In this document: one piece after another, positions 45,088-56,719 of the stretch
How the letters are laid out: every line of letters starts with the position of its first letter
Position numbering within the stretch: position 1 is the first letter of the stretch
Program-made: the position numbers and the translations under genes
Assembly (NCBI RefSeq): GCF_022662375.1
Contig: NZ_JAKNQL010000002.1
Coordinates: 1 to 64,000, forward strand
Length of the DNA: 64,000 bases
Reading direction: 5' to 3'
From: Pseudomonas sp. CROZ-RG-20F-R04-15
GTDB taxonomy: Bacteria; Pseudomonadota; Gammaproteobacteria; Pseudomonadales; Pseudomonadaceae
The notes under the pieces: generated by a model
Database searches by the model: none
Told to the model about the DNA's origin: nothing
The model's input: the letters and a program-made list of their open reading frames with translations, nothing else

Positions 45088-45990
45088 ATGACCTTGCAGT
45101 ACCCAACCATCGCCGATTGCGTCGGCAACACGCCGCTGGTGCGTTTGCAGCGCCTGCCCGGTGCTACCAGCAACACCCTATTGCTCAAGCTCGAAGGGAA
45201 TAACCCGGCGGGTTCGGTCAAGGACCGTCCGGCGTTGTCGATGATCACTCGCGCCGAGTTGCGCGGGCAGATCCACGCCGGCGATACGCTGATCGAAGCG
45301 ACCTCGGGTAACACCGGGATCGCTCTGGCCATGGCTGCGGCGATCAAGGGTTACAAGATGATCCTGATCATGCCGGACAATTCCAGCGCCGAGCGTAAAG
45401 CGGCGATGACCGCTTACGGTGCCGAGCTGATTCTGGTCAGCCAGGAAGAAGGCATGGAAGGCGCCCGCGACCTCGCCCAGCGTATGGAAGCCGAAGGCCG
45501 TGGCAAGGTGCTCGATCAGTTCGCCAACGGCGATAATCCTGAAGCGCACTACACCACCACCGGCCCGGAAATCTGGCGTCAGACCCAGGGCACCATCACT
45601 CATTTCGTCAGTTCGATGGGCACCACCGGTACCATCATGGGCGTTTCGCGCTACTTGAAAGAGCAGAGCGACAGCGTGCAGATCGTTGGTCTGCAACCGA
45701 TGGAAGGCTCGGCCATTCCGGGCATTCGTCGCTGGCCGCAGGAATACCTGCCGAAGATCTATCAGGCCGACCGCGTCGACCGTATCGTCGACATGGCGCA
45801 AAGCGAAGCCGAAGACGTCACCCGGCGTCTGGCCCGCGAAGAAGGCATCTTCTGTGGCGTGTCCTCGGGCGGTGCGGTGGCAGCGATGCTGCGCCTGTCC
45901 AGAGAAGTTGAAAACGCGGTGATCGTCGCGATCATCTGTGACCGTGGCGACCGTTACCTGTCGACCGGCATTTTCGACGCGGCCAACTGA
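45088..45990 (+). CDS. cysM: Cysteine synthase B CysM
   Basis: The 300-residue PLP enzyme makes cysteine from O-acetylserine and sulphide or thiosulphate. The PLP lysine is K45 in [13 protein letters not shown], followed by [22 protein letters not shown] and the phosphate-binding [11 protein letters not shown]. The CysM group is shown by the [17 protein letters not shown] region. The ATG at 45088 follows a longer frame from 45049. Its stop shares a base with the rlmD start (TGATG). Confidence 0.93.
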   Translation: MTLQYPTIADCVGNTPLVRLQRLPGATSNTLLLKLEGNNPAGSVKDRPALSMITRAELRGQIHAGDTLIEATSGNTGIALAMAAAIKGYKMILIMPDNSSAERKAAMTAYGAELILVSQEEGMEGARDLAQRMEAEGRGKVLDQFANGDNPEAHYTTTGPEIWRQTQGTITHFVSSMGTTGTIMGVSRYLKEQSDSVQIVGLQPMEGSAIPGIRRWPQEYLPKIYQADRVDRIVDMAQSEAEDVTRRLAREEGIFCGVSSGGAVAAMLRLSREVENAVIVAIICDRGDRYLSTGIFDAAN

Positions 45991-47366
45991 TGGCCAAGCA
46001 CGAGAGAGGCCTGCGCTTCCAACCCACGGGTGGCAGCAAGGCCGCGCAAATTCCCACCGGCAAAAAACAGCGCTTGAGCATCGAGCGCCTGGCCAATGAC
46101 GGTCGCGGCATCGCGTTTTTCGAAGGCAAAACCTGGTTCGTCCTCGGCGCCCTTGCCGGTGAAGAGGTCGAAGCGCGGGTGCTCGGCGCCCACGGCAAAG
46201 TGGTCGAGGCGCGTACCGAGCGCGTGTTCAAGGCCAGCGAACTGCGCCGCCCGACACCGTGTCAGCACGCCGGCCGTTGCGGCGGTTGCAGCGTCCAGCA
46301 TTTGCCCCACGACGAACAGCTTGCCCTGAAACAGCGCATGCTCGCCGAGCAATTGTCGCGTGTCGCCGGTGTCGAACCTGAAGAGTGGGCCGCACCGCTG
46401 ACCGGCCCCGAATTCGGCTATCGCCGCCGCGCCCGGATTGCCGTGCGCTGGGACATGAAGGCGAAGAAACTCGAAGTCGGTTTCCGTGCCGCTGGCAGTC
46501 AGGACATTGTCGCAATCAGCGAATGCCCGGTGCTGGTACAGCCCTTGCAGCCGATCATGACCCGTCTGCCGGAGATGCTCCGTCGTTTGAGCAAACCGCA
46601 GGCGTTGGGGCATGTCGAGTTGTTCAGCGGTTCGTCACTGGCGGTATTGCTGCGGCACATGGCGCCGTTGTCCGACGCGGATCTGACGATCCTCAAGGAC
46701 TTCTGCCAGTTCCATGAAGCGCAGTTGTGGCTGCATGGCGAGGGTGAACCTCAGCCGATCGATCCCGGTCTGAGTCTCGGTTATCGCCTGGAGACATGGA
46801 ATCTGGATCTGGCGTATCGGCCGGGCGACTTTATCCAGGTCAACGCCGGCGTCAACGAAGCGATGGTGGCGCAGGCGCTGGACTGGTTGAAACCGGGCCG
46901 CGATGAGCGCGTGCTGGATCTGTTCTGCGGCTTGGGCAACTTCGCTTTGCCGCTGGCCAAAACCGTGCGCGAAGTGGTGGCGGTCGAAGGCGTGCAAACC
47001 ATGGTCGATCGCGCTGAAGCCAACGCCGCCAGTAACAATTTGCATAACACAAAGTTTTTTCAAGCCGATTTATCCCAGCCTTTGAGCGATGCCCAGTGGA
47101 TCGGAAACGGCTTTTCTGCGGTACTCTTGGACCCACCGCGTGACGGTGCTTTCGAGGTGGTTCGCAAGCTGGCGACCCTGGGTGCCAAACGGTTGGTGTA
47201 TGTGTCGTGCAACCCTGCAACTCTGGCGCGCGATACGGTCGAATTGATCAAGCAGGGCTACCGGTTAAAACGTGCCGGGATTCTCGATATGTTTCCTCAG
47301 ACGGCACATGTCGAGGCCATGGCGTTATTTGAAGCGAGCCAGGATGGCTCGTCTGAATCCGTCTGA
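45990..47366 (+). CDS. rlmD: 23S rRNA (uracil1939-C5)-methyltransferase RlmD
   Basis: The 458-residue enzyme has an N-terminal TRAM domain, cysteine ligands for an iron-sulphur cluster ([10 protein letters not shown] and SECPVL), a SAM-binding domain ([14 protein letters not shown]) and the catalytic cysteine in [12 protein letters not shown]. The ATG at 45990 overlaps the cysM stop, so cysM and rlmD are coupled, with relA following 102 bp later. Confidence 0.94.
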   Translation: MAKHERGLRFQPTGGSKAAQIPTGKKQRLSIERLANDGRGIAFFEGKTWFVLGALAGEEVEARVLGAHGKVVEARTERVFKASELRRPTPCQHAGRCGGCSVQHLPHDEQLALKQRMLAEQLSRVAGVEPEEWAAPLTGPEFGYRRRARIAVRWDMKAKKLEVGFRAAGSQDIVAISECPVLVQPLQPIMTRLPEMLRRLSKPQALGHVELFSGSSLAVLLRHMAPLSDADLTILKDFCQFHEAQLWLHGEGEPQPIDPGLSLGYRLETWNLDLAYRPGDFIQVNAGVNEAMVAQALDWLKPGRDERVLDLFCGLGNFALPLAKTVREVVAVEGVQTMVDRAEANAASNNLHNTKFFQADLSQPLSDAQWIGNGFSAVLLDPPRDGAFEVVRKLATLGAKRLVYVSCNPATLARDTVELIKQGYRLKRAGILDMFPQTAHVEAMALFEASQDGSSESV

Positions 47367-47468
47367 TCTGTCCGTACAGCGCTCGCATTAGCCCCGTGAG
47401 CGCAACCGGGCAATAGAGGTCAGCGATTTTGACGCATTGAATCTGCGTCGTAGGGAAGGTAATGCAAG

Positions 47469-49712
47469 ATGGTACAGGTGAGAGCACACCAGCCGATCAA
47501 CACTGACGGCAGTATCAATCTCGAGGCTTGGCTCGATCACGCGGTCAGTGTCGATCTGGCACTGGATCGCGAAGCCTTGAAAGAAGCCTGCGAGTTCGCT
47601 CGCGAGGCCGAACAACAGTCCAATGCCAAGAAGAATCTGTGGGCCGAAGGCTCCGGCAGTTTCAGTACGGGCCTGGAAATCGCCGAGATTCTCGCCGACC
47701 TCAAGCTCGATCAGGATTCGCTGGTCGCGGCGGTTCTGTATCGCGGCGTACGCGAAGGCCAGATCGAACTCGCGGCCGTCGGCCAGCGCTTCGGCCCGGT
47801 AGTCGCCAAGCTGATCGACGGCGTGCAGCGCATGGCGGCGATCAGTGCCAGCCTCAGTCCGCGCCAGTCGATGGTCATGGGCACGCAAGGGCAGGTGGAG
47901 AACCTGCGCAAGATGCTCGTGGCGATGGTCGACGATGTGCGCGTCGCGCTGATCAAACTGGCTGAAAGGACCTGCGCGATCCGTGCGGTGAAAACCGCCG
48001 ATGACGAAAAACGTAACCGCGTCGCCCGCGAAGTTTTCGACATCTATGCGCCGCTCGCGCACCGCCTCGGCATCGGTCATATCAAATGGGAACTGGAGGA
48101 TTTGTCCTTCCGTTATCTCGAGCCTGATCAATACAAGCAGATCGCCAAGTTGCTCCACGAGCGACGGCTTGATCGCGAGCGTTTCATCGCTGACGTGATG
48201 ACCCAGCTCAAGGACGAATTGCAGGCCACCGGCGTCGATGCCGACATCAGCGGCCGGGCCAAACACATCTATTCGATCTGGCGCAAAATGCAGCGCAAGG
48301 GTCTGGAATTCAGCCAGATCTATGACGTGCGTGCGGTGCGCGTGCTGGTGCCGGAAATGCGCGACTGCTACACCGCGCTCGGTATCGTCCACACCTTGTG
48401 GCGGCACATCCCGAAAGAATTCGACGACTACATCGCCAACCCGAAAGAGAACGGCTACCGCTCGCTGCACACCGCGGTGATCGGCCCTGAGGGCAAGGTG
48501 CTTGAGGTGCAGATCCGTACGCACTCGATGCACGAAGAGGCCGAACTCGGCGTCTGCGCGCACTGGCGTTACAAAGGCACCGACGTCAAATCCGGCTCGA
48601 ATCACTACGAAGAGAAAATCTCCTGGCTGCGTCAGGTGCTCGAGTGGCACGAAGAGCTGGGCGATATCGGTGGTCTGGCCGAACAGTTGCGCGTCGATAT
48701 CGAGCCGGATCGGGTCTACATCTTCACCCCCGACGGACACGCCATCGACTTGCCGAAAGGCGCGACGCCGCTGGACTTCGCTTACCGCGTACACACCGAG
48801 ATCGGCCACAACTGCCGTGGCGCGAAGATCAACGGGCGCATCGTCCCGCTCAACTACAGCCTGCAGACCGGTGAGCAGGTCGAGATCATCACCAGCAAGC
48901 ACGGCACGCCGAGCCGCGACTGGCTGAACTCCAACCTCGGTTACGTCACCACCTCGCGGGCGCGGGCGAAGATCGTTCACTGGTTCAAATTGCAGGCGCG
49001 CGACCAGAACGTTGCCGCCGGTAAAACCCTGATCGAGCGCGAACTGACGCGCCTCGGCCTGCCAGCGGTGGATTTCGACAAGCTGGCCGACAAGGCCAAC
49101 ATGAAAACCGCCGAAGACATGTTCGCCGCCCTCGGTGCTGGCGACCTGCGTCTGGCACAGCTGGTCAACCTCGCGCAGCAACTGGTCGAGCCGGAACGTG
49201 GCAACGAACAGCTGGAGCTGATTCCGCGCAAAGCCACCGGTTACAAACCCGGCAAGCGCGGCGACATTCAGATCCAGGGCGTCGGCAACCTGATGACGCA
49301 GATGGCCGGCTGCTGCCAGCCACTGCCGGGCGACGCGATTGTCGGCTACATCACTCAGGGCCGTGGCGTGAGCATTCACCGTCAGGACTGCGCCTCGGTG
49401 CTGCAACTGGGTGGGCGCGAGCCGGAGCGGATCATTCAGGTCAGCTGGGGCCCGGTGCCGGTGCTCACCTATCCGGTCGACATCGTCATCCGCGCCTACG
49501 ACCGTTCCGGTCTGCTGCGTGATGTCTCGCAGGTGCTGCTCAACGAGCGGATCAACGTGCTGGCGGTCAACACCCGCTCGAACAAGGAAGACAACACCGC
49601 GCTGATGTCCCTGACCATCGAGATTCCGGGGCTGGATGCACTGGGGCGGTTGCTGGGGCGGATTTCGCAGTTGCCGAACATCATCGAAACGCGGCGTAAC
49701 CGTACTCCGTGA
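47469..49712 (+). CDS. relA: (p)ppGpp synthetase RelA
   Basis: The 747-residue protein has a degenerate hydrolase domain (the HD residues are lost near AAVLYRGVREG), a synthetase domain (KHIYSIWRKMQRKGLEFSQIYDVRAVRVLV; ANPKENGYRSLHT), a TGS domain, a conserved cysteine region (MAGCCQPLPGD) and a C-terminal ACT domain. It makes the alarmone (p)ppGpp on stalled ribosomes. The start at 47469 follows AAGGTAATGCAAG, with GTG or ATG at MVQVRAHQ. Confidence 0.95.
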   Translation: MVQVRAHQPINTDGSINLEAWLDHAVSVDLALDREALKEACEFAREAEQQSNAKKNLWAEGSGSFSTGLEIAEILADLKLDQDSLVAAVLYRGVREGQIELAAVGQRFGPVVAKLIDGVQRMAAISASLSPRQSMVMGTQGQVENLRKMLVAMVDDVRVALIKLAERTCAIRAVKTADDEKRNRVAREVFDIYAPLAHRLGIGHIKWELEDLSFRYLEPDQYKQIAKLLHERRLDRERFIADVMTQLKDELQATGVDADISGRAKHIYSIWRKMQRKGLEFSQIYDVRAVRVLVPEMRDCYTALGIVHTLWRHIPKEFDDYIANPKENGYRSLHTAVIGPEGKVLEVQIRTHSMHEEAELGVCAHWRYKGTDVKSGSNHYEEKISWLRQVLEWHEELGDIGGLAEQLRVDIEPDRVYIFTPDGHAIDLPKGATPLDFAYRVHTEIGHNCRGAKINGRIVPLNYSLQTGEQVEIITSKHGTPSRDWLNSNLGYVTTSRARAKIVHWFKLQARDQNVAAGKTLIERELTRLGLPAVDFDKLADKANMKTAEDMFAALGAGDLRLAQLVNLAQQLVEPERGNEQLELIPRKATGYKPGKRGDIQIQGVGNLMTQMAGCCQPLPGDAIVGYITQGRGVSIHRQDCASVLQLGGREPERIIQVSWGPVPVLTYPVDIVIRAYDRSGLLRDVSQVLLNERINVLAVNTRSNKEDNTALMSLTIEIPGLDALGRLLGRISQLPNIIETRRNRTP

Positions 49713-49723
49713 TGTGGCTTCTC

Positions 49724-49812
49724 TGTGGGAGCGAGCCTGCTCGCGAAGAGGGTGTGTCAGTCGAAAACTTTGTTGCAGACACACCGCTTTCGCGAGCAGG
49801 CTCGCTCCCACA
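49724..49812. repeat. REP pair between relA and mazG
   Basis: TGTGGGAGCGAGCCTGCTCG and its inverse, ending GCTCGCTCCCACA, occupy most of the 121 bp between relA and mazG. Confidence 0.9.
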
Positions 49813-49833
49813 AGGTTTTGTGGTGAGAGATAA

Positions 49834-50670
49834 ATGATGTACAGCCTTGAAGACCTGCTCCACCTCATGAGCCGCCTGCGCGATCCGCAGTACGGTTGCC
49901 CGTGGGACATCAAGCAAACCTACGCGACCATCGTTCCGCACACCCTTGAAGAAGCTTACGAAGTGGCCGACGCCATCGAGCGTGGCGACTTCGATCATTT
50001 GCAGGGCGAGCTCGGCGATCTGCTGTTTCAGGTCGTCTATTACAGCCAGTTGGCCAAGGAAGAAGGGCGCTTCGAATTCGCCGGCGTGATCGACAGCATC
50101 ACCCGCAAGCTGATCCGCCGTCATCCTCACGTTTTTCCAACGGGTGATCTGTACGCGCCGCTGGATGTGCCGCGCTTGAGCGAAGAACAGGTCAAGCAAC
50201 GCTGGGAAGAGATCAAGGCTGAAGAGCGCGCCGAGAAATCCGCCGCGCCCGAGCAACTGTCACTGCTCGACGATGTGCCGGCAACGCTGCCGGCCTTGTC
50301 GCGCTCGGCCAAGTTGCAGAAGCGCGCAGGCCAGGTCGGCTTCGACTGGCCGGACGCTTTGCCAGTACTCGACAAAGTGCGCGAAGAGCTCGATGAAGTC
50401 CTCGAAGCCATGGCCGAAAACGATCCCGTCGCCGTGGCTGACGAGATCGGTGACCTGCTGTTTTCCGTAGTCAATCTGGCCCGGCATCTGAAGGTCGACC
50501 CGGAAACCGCGCTGCGTGGCGCCAACGGCAAGTTCGAAAGACGTTTCCGATTTATCGAACAGGCATTGCGCGACACCCACCGTCCCATAGAAGATTGCAC
50601 CCTCGAAGAGTTGGACGCCCTGTGGGGTGAAGCCAAACGTCAGGAAAAGAATGTGCCCGGCTGCGGCTGA
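49834..50670 (+). CDS. mazG: Nucleoside triphosphate pyrophosphohydrolase MazG
   Basis: The 278-residue protein has two MazG repeats with EExxE-type metal sites (LEEAYEVADAIERGDFDHLQGELGDLLFQVVYYSQL and EELDEVLEAMAENDPVAVADEIGDLLFSVVNLAR). It hydrolyses NTPs and lowers ppGpp under starvation in E. coli, consistent with its place after relA. Two ATG codons (49834 and 49837) are possible, with GAGAG upstream. Confidence 0.93.
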   Translation: MMYSLEDLLHLMSRLRDPQYGCPWDIKQTYATIVPHTLEEAYEVADAIERGDFDHLQGELGDLLFQVVYYSQLAKEEGRFEFAGVIDSITRKLIRRHPHVFPTGDLYAPLDVPRLSEEQVKQRWEEIKAEERAEKSAAPEQLSLLDDVPATLPALSRSAKLQKRAGQVGFDWPDALPVLDKVREELDEVLEAMAENDPVAVADEIGDLLFSVVNLARHLKVDPETALRGANGKFERRFRFIEQALRDTHRPIEDCTLEELDALWGEAKRQEKNVPGCG

Positions 50671-50695
50671 GCAACTGCCCAAGTGAGTAAGTCCC

Positions 50696-51238
50696 ATGAG
50701 TATTTCCCTTCGCGACCAGTTGCTCAAAGCAGGCCTGGTCAACCAAAAGCAGGCCAAGCAGGTCAGCAAGGACAAGCAGAAGCAGCAACGTCTGGCCCAC
50801 AAAGGCCAGATCGAACTGGATGACTCGCAACAACGTGCCGCCCAGGAAGCCATGGCCGAGAAGGTCAAGCGTGACCAGGAGCTGAACCGCCAGCAGAAAG
50901 AGAAAGCCGAAGCCAAGGCGCGTGCTGCGCAGGTCAAGCAACTGATCGAAGTCTCGCGTCTGCCGAAGCTGACCACCGAGGATTACTACAACTTCGTCGA
51001 CGACAAGAAGGTCAAGCGCCTCTCGGTCAACACGCTGATGCGCAACAAGCTCAGCAGCGGTTCGCTGGCGATCGTCCACCATGCCGGCGGCTACGAAGTG
51101 ATCCCGCGTGAAGCGGCCCTGAAGATCCAGGAGCGCGATCCGCAGCGCATCGTCCAGCTCAACGTGCAGACCGAAGAAGTCAGCACCGAGGACGATCCGT
51201 ACGCGGCGTATCAGATCCCTGATGATCTGATGTGGTAA
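50696..51238 (+). CDS. DUF2058 family protein
   Basis: This 180-residue protein starts ISLRDQLLKAGLVNQKQAKQVSKDKQKQ and has a highly charged coiled coil (KVKRDQELNRQQKEKAEAKARAAQVKQLIE) and a conserved C-terminal globular part (DDKKVKRLSVNTLMRNKLSSGSLAIVHHAGGYEVIP). This is the YaiL/DUF2058 family, of unknown function, often annotated as nucleoprotein/polynucleotide-associated. It follows mazG by 25 nt. Confidence 0.88.
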   Translation: MSISLRDQLLKAGLVNQKQAKQVSKDKQKQQRLAHKGQIELDDSQQRAAQEAMAEKVKRDQELNRQQKEKAEAKARAAQVKQLIEVSRLPKLTTEDYYNFVDDKKVKRLSVNTLMRNKLSSGSLAIVHHAGGYEVIPREAALKIQERDPQRIVQLNVQTEEVSTEDDPYAAYQIPDDLMW

Positions 51239-51256
51239 ATCGATAAAGCTGTAACA

Positions 51257-51292
51257 ACGACAAACCCCGCTCATGGCGGGGTTTGTCGTTTT
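51257..51292. terminator. Terminator after the DUF2058 gene
   Basis: ACGACAAACCCCGC (51257-51270) pairs perfectly with GCGGGGTTTGTCGT (51276-51289) across loop TCATG, with a short T run after it. It separates the plus-strand mazG unit from the convergent 62-residue gene. Confidence 0.88.
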
Positions 51293-51308
51293 CAATGCTG
51301 TGGTTGAA

Positions 51309-51497
51309 TCAGGCGGATTTCAGATCCCGTTGCTGCTCTTGCACTTCCAGTTCAGCCTTGTAGTTGTGGGCGTCGATCTCGTTGTGGAACATGCCGACCA
51401 GCAAGTCTTGTTGATGCACATCCCAGATGCGGATACCGGCGGCTACGCCTTCGTGGGACATGTGTGAATCGTCGCGTTCAGTTACTTTTACAGTCAT
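51309..51497 (-). CDS. Small conserved hypothetical protein
   Basis: A 62-residue soluble protein (MTVKVTERDDSHMSHEGVA...). GGAG lies 8 nt before the ATG at 51497. The repeated histidines and the lack of any membrane segment are all that can be said. The 210 bp downstream to the REP pair at 51710 hold nothing recognised. Confidence 0.6.
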   Translation of the reverse strand: MTVKVTERDDSHMSHEGVAAGIRIWDVHQQDLLVGMFHNEIDAHNYKAELEVQEQQRDLKSA

Positions 51498-51709
51498 CTG
51501 CTAGCTCCAAATCTCAAGTTATCTGCAGCAAGGCGTGTGCAGGACTCTGTTATATGATTTGTTAGCTTGCTAAGTAAACGCTCAATTTGTGCAATGTATT
51601 CTTGCGAAAACCGCAACAGTGCTACAGCCCACGAAATCCGCGACATTCGGTCGCAGGGCGCAAAGTTTCATGACAGAAGTTTCATCTCCAGTGTCACCAA
51701 AGTTCCTTG

Positions 51710-51797
51710 GTGGGAGCGAGCCTGCTCGCGAATTCGGTGGGTCAGTCAATGAGAGGGTGACTGGAATATCGCATTCGCGAGCAGGCTCGCTCCCACA
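51710..51797. repeat. REP pair upstream of the fabB terminator
   Basis: GTGGGAGCGAGCCTGCTCGC and its inverse ending GCTCGCTCCCACA flank about 40 bp, between the small gene and the 3' end of fabB. Confidence 0.88.
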
Positions 51798-51838
51798 GGG
51801 TTTTGCGGTGTGGCTGCTATTTTCTGCAGACGAAAAAA

Positions 51839-51863
51839 AACGCCCCGAACCAGTCGGGGCGTT
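51839..51863 (-). terminator. Terminator of fabAB
   Basis: AACGCCCCGA (51839-51848) pairs with TCGGGGCGTT (51854-51863). On the minus strand the hairpin is followed by a run of eight T residues (51833-51840), 27 bp after the fabB stop. Confidence 0.93.
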
Positions 51864-51889
51864 TTCATGTGTGGCTCAAGCGGGGGGAA

Positions 51890-53110
51890 TTACTTGCCTT
51901 CCCAGCGCTTCAGTACCAGCGTGGCGTTGGTGCCGCCGAAGCCGAAGCTGTTGCTCATCACGGTGTTGATGGTGGCGTTCTCGCGGGTCTTGGTCAGCAC
52001 CGGCAGATCGGCCACTTCCGGGTCCAGTTCGTCGATGTTGGCGGAACCGGCAATGAAGTTGCCTTCCATCATCAGCATGCAGTAGATCGCTTCGTGAACG
52101 CCGGCAGCGCCCAGGGAGTGACCGGACAGGCTCTTGGTCGAGCTGATCGCAGGTGCCTTGTCGCCGAACACTTCACGCACACCTTTCATTTCCGCAACGT
52201 CGCCGACCGGAGTCGAGGTGCCGTGGGTGTTCAGGTAGTCGATCGGGGTATCAACGGTGGACATCGCCATCTGCATGCAGCGGATCGCGCCTTCGCCACT
52301 CGGGGCAACCATGTCGTAACCGTCGGAGGTCGCGCCGTAGCCAACGATTTCCGCGTAGATCTTGGCGCCACGGGCCAGAGCGTGTTCCAGCTCTTCAACC
52401 ACGACCATGCCGCCACCGCCAGCGATGACGAAACCGTCACGGTCTTTGTCGTAGGCACGGGAAGCTTGTTCCGGGGTGTCGTTACGCTTGCTGGACAGAG
52501 CGCCCATGGCGTCGAACAGGAACGACTGGCTCCAGTGCTCTTCTTCACCGCCACCGGCGAAGACGATGTCCTGCTTGCCCATCTGGATCTGTTCCATGGC
52601 GGTACCGATGCAGTGAGCACTGGTGGCGCAGGCAGAAGCGATGGAGTAGTTCAGGCCCTTGATCTTGAATGGCGTGGCCAGGCAAGCGGAAACGGTGCTG
52701 CTCATGGTCCGCGTTACGCGGTATGGGCCAACGCGTTTCACGCCTTTCTCGCGCAGGATGTCCAGCGCTTCCATCTGGTTCAACGTGGAAGCACCACCGG
52801 AACCCGCCACCAGACCGGTACGCGGGTTGGACACTTGCTCTTCGGTCAGGCCGGAGTCAGCAATGGCGTCTTTCATGGCCAGGTAGGCGTAAGCCGCTGC
52901 GTGGCCGACGAAGCGATAGATCTTGCGATCGATCAGCTCTTCAAGGTTGAGGTCGATGGAGCCGGAAACCTGGCTACGCAGACCCATTTCGGCATATTCC
53001 GGGTTGAACCGGATGCCAGGGCGGCTTGCACGCAGGTTAGCGGAGACGGTCTCTTTGTCATTGCCCAGGCACGAAACAATGCCCAGACCAGTGATAACGA
53101 CGCGGCGCAT
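51890..53110 (-). CDS. fabB: 3-oxoacyl-ACP synthase I FabB
   Basis: The 406-residue condensing enzyme elongates cis-3-decenoyl-ACP in unsaturated fatty acid synthesis. The catalytic residues are C161 ([10 protein letters not shown]), H296 ([11 protein letters not shown]) and H331 ([11 protein letters not shown]). It follows fabA by 11 nt on the minus strand and shares its transcript, ending at a strong terminator. Confidence 0.96.
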   Translation of the reverse strand: MRRVVITGLGIVSCLGNDKETVSANLRASRPGIRFNPEYAEMGLRSQVSGSIDLNLEELIDRKIYRFVGHAAAYAYLAMKDAIADSGLTEEQVSNPRTGLVAGSGGASTLNQMEALDILREKGVKRVGPYRVTRTMSSTVSACLATPFKIKGLNYSIASACATSAHCIGTAMEQIQMGKQDIVFAGGGEEEHWSQSFLFDAMGALSSKRNDTPEQASRAYDKDRDGFVIAGGGGMVVVEELEHALARGAKIYAEIVGYGATSDGYDMVAPSGEGAIRCMQMAMSTVDTPIDYLNTHGTSTPVGDVAEMKGVREVFGDKAPAISSTKSLSGHSLGAAGVHEAIYCMLMMEGNFIAGSANIDELDPEVADLPVLTKTRENATINTVMSNSFGFGGTNATLVLKRWEGK

Positions 53111-53121
53111 GCGAATAACCC

Positions 53122-53637
53122 TTAGAAGTTGTCAGTGGAGGTGAACACGCCGACGCGAAGGCCTTCGGCGGTGTAGATTTCGCGACCGTCGACAGTCACC
53201 GAACCATCGGCAATGGCCAGGTTCAGCTTGCCCTTGAGGACGCGTTTGATATGAATGTTGTAGGTGACTTTCTTGGCGGTCGGCAGTACCTGACCGAAGA
53301 ATTTCACTTCGCCCGAACCCAGCGCACGGCCACGGCCCGGCAGGCCTTGCCAGCCCAGGAAGAAGCCGACCAGTTGCCACATGGCATCCAGACCCAGGCA
53401 GCCCGGCATCACCGGATCGCCTTCGAAGTGGCACGCGAAGAACCACAGGTCAGGGTTGATATCCAGTTCGGCGACCAATTCACCTTTGCCGTACTTGCCA
53501 CCTTCTTCGCTGATCAGGGTGATGCGATCCACCATCAGCATGTTCGGGGCGGGCAGTTGCGCGTTACCTGGGCCGAACAGCTCACCGCGACTGCAGCGCA
53601 GCAGATCTTCCCGAGTAAAGGCGTTTTGTTTGGTCAT
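53122..53637 (-). CDS. fabA: 3-hydroxydecanoyl-ACP dehydratase/isomerase FabA
   Basis: The 171-residue enzyme introduces the cis double bond that starts unsaturated fatty acid synthesis. The active-site pair is H70 ([13 protein letters not shown]) and D84. In P. aeruginosa the fabAB operon is repressed by DesT. Upstream (about 53769-53786) lies ATGTACACTTGTGCACT, an imperfect palindromic pair that could be an operator, but I cannot match it to DesT with confidence. Confidence 0.96.
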   Translation of the reverse strand: MTKQNAFTREDLLRCSRGELFGPGNAQLPAPNMLMVDRITLISEEGGKYGKGELVAELDINPDLWFFACHFEGDPVMPGCLGLDAMWQLVGFFLGWQGLPGRGRALGSGEVKFFGQVLPTAKKVTYNIHIKRVLKGKLNLAIADGSVTVDGREIYTAEGLRVGVFTSTDNF

Positions 53638-53884
53638 GCGAGCTCCTCAATAATCCCATGCGGCAGGTGGGGCAAATCTTCCCGACCGTTCAAAGCGTTC
53701 ATGCCTCGAACCGGCAGCCTACTCATAGACTATTGCGTTGTGGTGAAAGTCACAGCACCAAGGACATGAATGTACACTTGTGCACTGAAATTTTTATTCA
53801 AGCCCCTTTTGAGGCTCGTTCGGGTGCCTAAGACTGCCGCACTTTCGCTTTTCACGCCAGTCGCAGATGGTCGAAAGGCCCACA

Positions 53885-55785
<1,901 letters not shown>

Positions 55786-55789
<4 letters not shown>

Positions 55790-56718
55790 GGGCGGCGTTC
55801 TCCTTCAGCCAACGTACTGGCGACAGACGCGTCATCGGGTGGTTCGATACCCAGAGAACGAGCGACTTGCGCATTACTTGAGACTTTAAAGCGTGCGGGA
55901 TAGAGCGTCCGCGGCCAACTGGCCGGCGGTTGGTCGAGCAGTTGATCGAGCAAGGTCAGCCAATCGTTCTGATCGCTGTAAGTACTGGCGAGGCTGCCGG
56001 CGCGGACGAAGGCGACGTTGGGGCCGACCAGTGCCAATTGCCGTGAGTAGCTGCTGAGCAGCAGGTTTTTCGCGGTTTTCGGGTTGTACAGATCGGGGTC
56101 GTCGAGCCCGAGCAGCACGTCACTGTTTTTCAGCACGGTTTGCAGCGGGCGGCTGTCGTGGGTGTTGTCCCAGCGCTGACTGACGATTTGCAGGTTCAAC
56201 GGCGTGGCGGCGAGATTCAGCTCCTTGAGGAGGAATTCGCTGTGCTGATCGAACAGCACGCCGATTCGCCGGGCCTGGGGCAAAATGCGTCGGATCAACT
56301 GCAACTGTCGGCTCAGCGGTGGATCACTCCACAGCAAACTCAGGTGCGCCGGTTGCGCGCCACCAAGGCGCTGCCGGGCTTGCAGGCGACTGATGCGCAG
56401 CACCAGCGTTGCCGGACCTTGGGGTTCTTGCAGGCGCCAGTCGAGGCTTGGCAGATCGAGCAGAATCAGCCGCAGGCCGGCGGGCAGTTTCCCTGGTACG
56501 GGGAGGCTGGCCAGCGGCTGGAAACGCACGTTGTCAGTCGGTCGCAGTTCACTGAGCGCCTGGACGAACGCTTGTACGCCGGGGCTTTCCTCGGCGCCGG
56601 TCAACAGAATATCGGCGGCCTGCACCGCCACACCATGCAGCCATGCGGTCACAAACAGACAGACCCCGGCCAGCCAGTGGCCCAGGGTTGGCATCTTCCG
56701 TGACTGCCGGCAGCGCAT
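55786..56718 (-). CDS. Periplasmic ABC-type substrate-binding protein
   Basis: The 310-residue protein has a signal peptide (cleavage near VQAAD) and an ABC_sub_bind-like fold: [43 protein letters not shown] and [51 protein letters not shown]. The start at 56718 has GGAG within the receptor gene's 3' end, one base after that gene's stop. No ABC permease or ATPase gene is near, so it may act as a ligand-sensing partner for the kinase downstream. Confidence 0.82.
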
Positions 56719-56719
56719 C

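Noticed and set aside
47388..49913. 841-codon minus-strand open frame opposite relA
   Set aside because: It is the antisense shadow of relA, and crosses the REP pair at 49724.
53768..53787. DesT operator of fabAB
   Set aside because: ATGTACACTTGTGCACT is repetitive and in the right gap, but I cannot match it to the DesT site with confidence, so it is mentioned only in the fabA entry.
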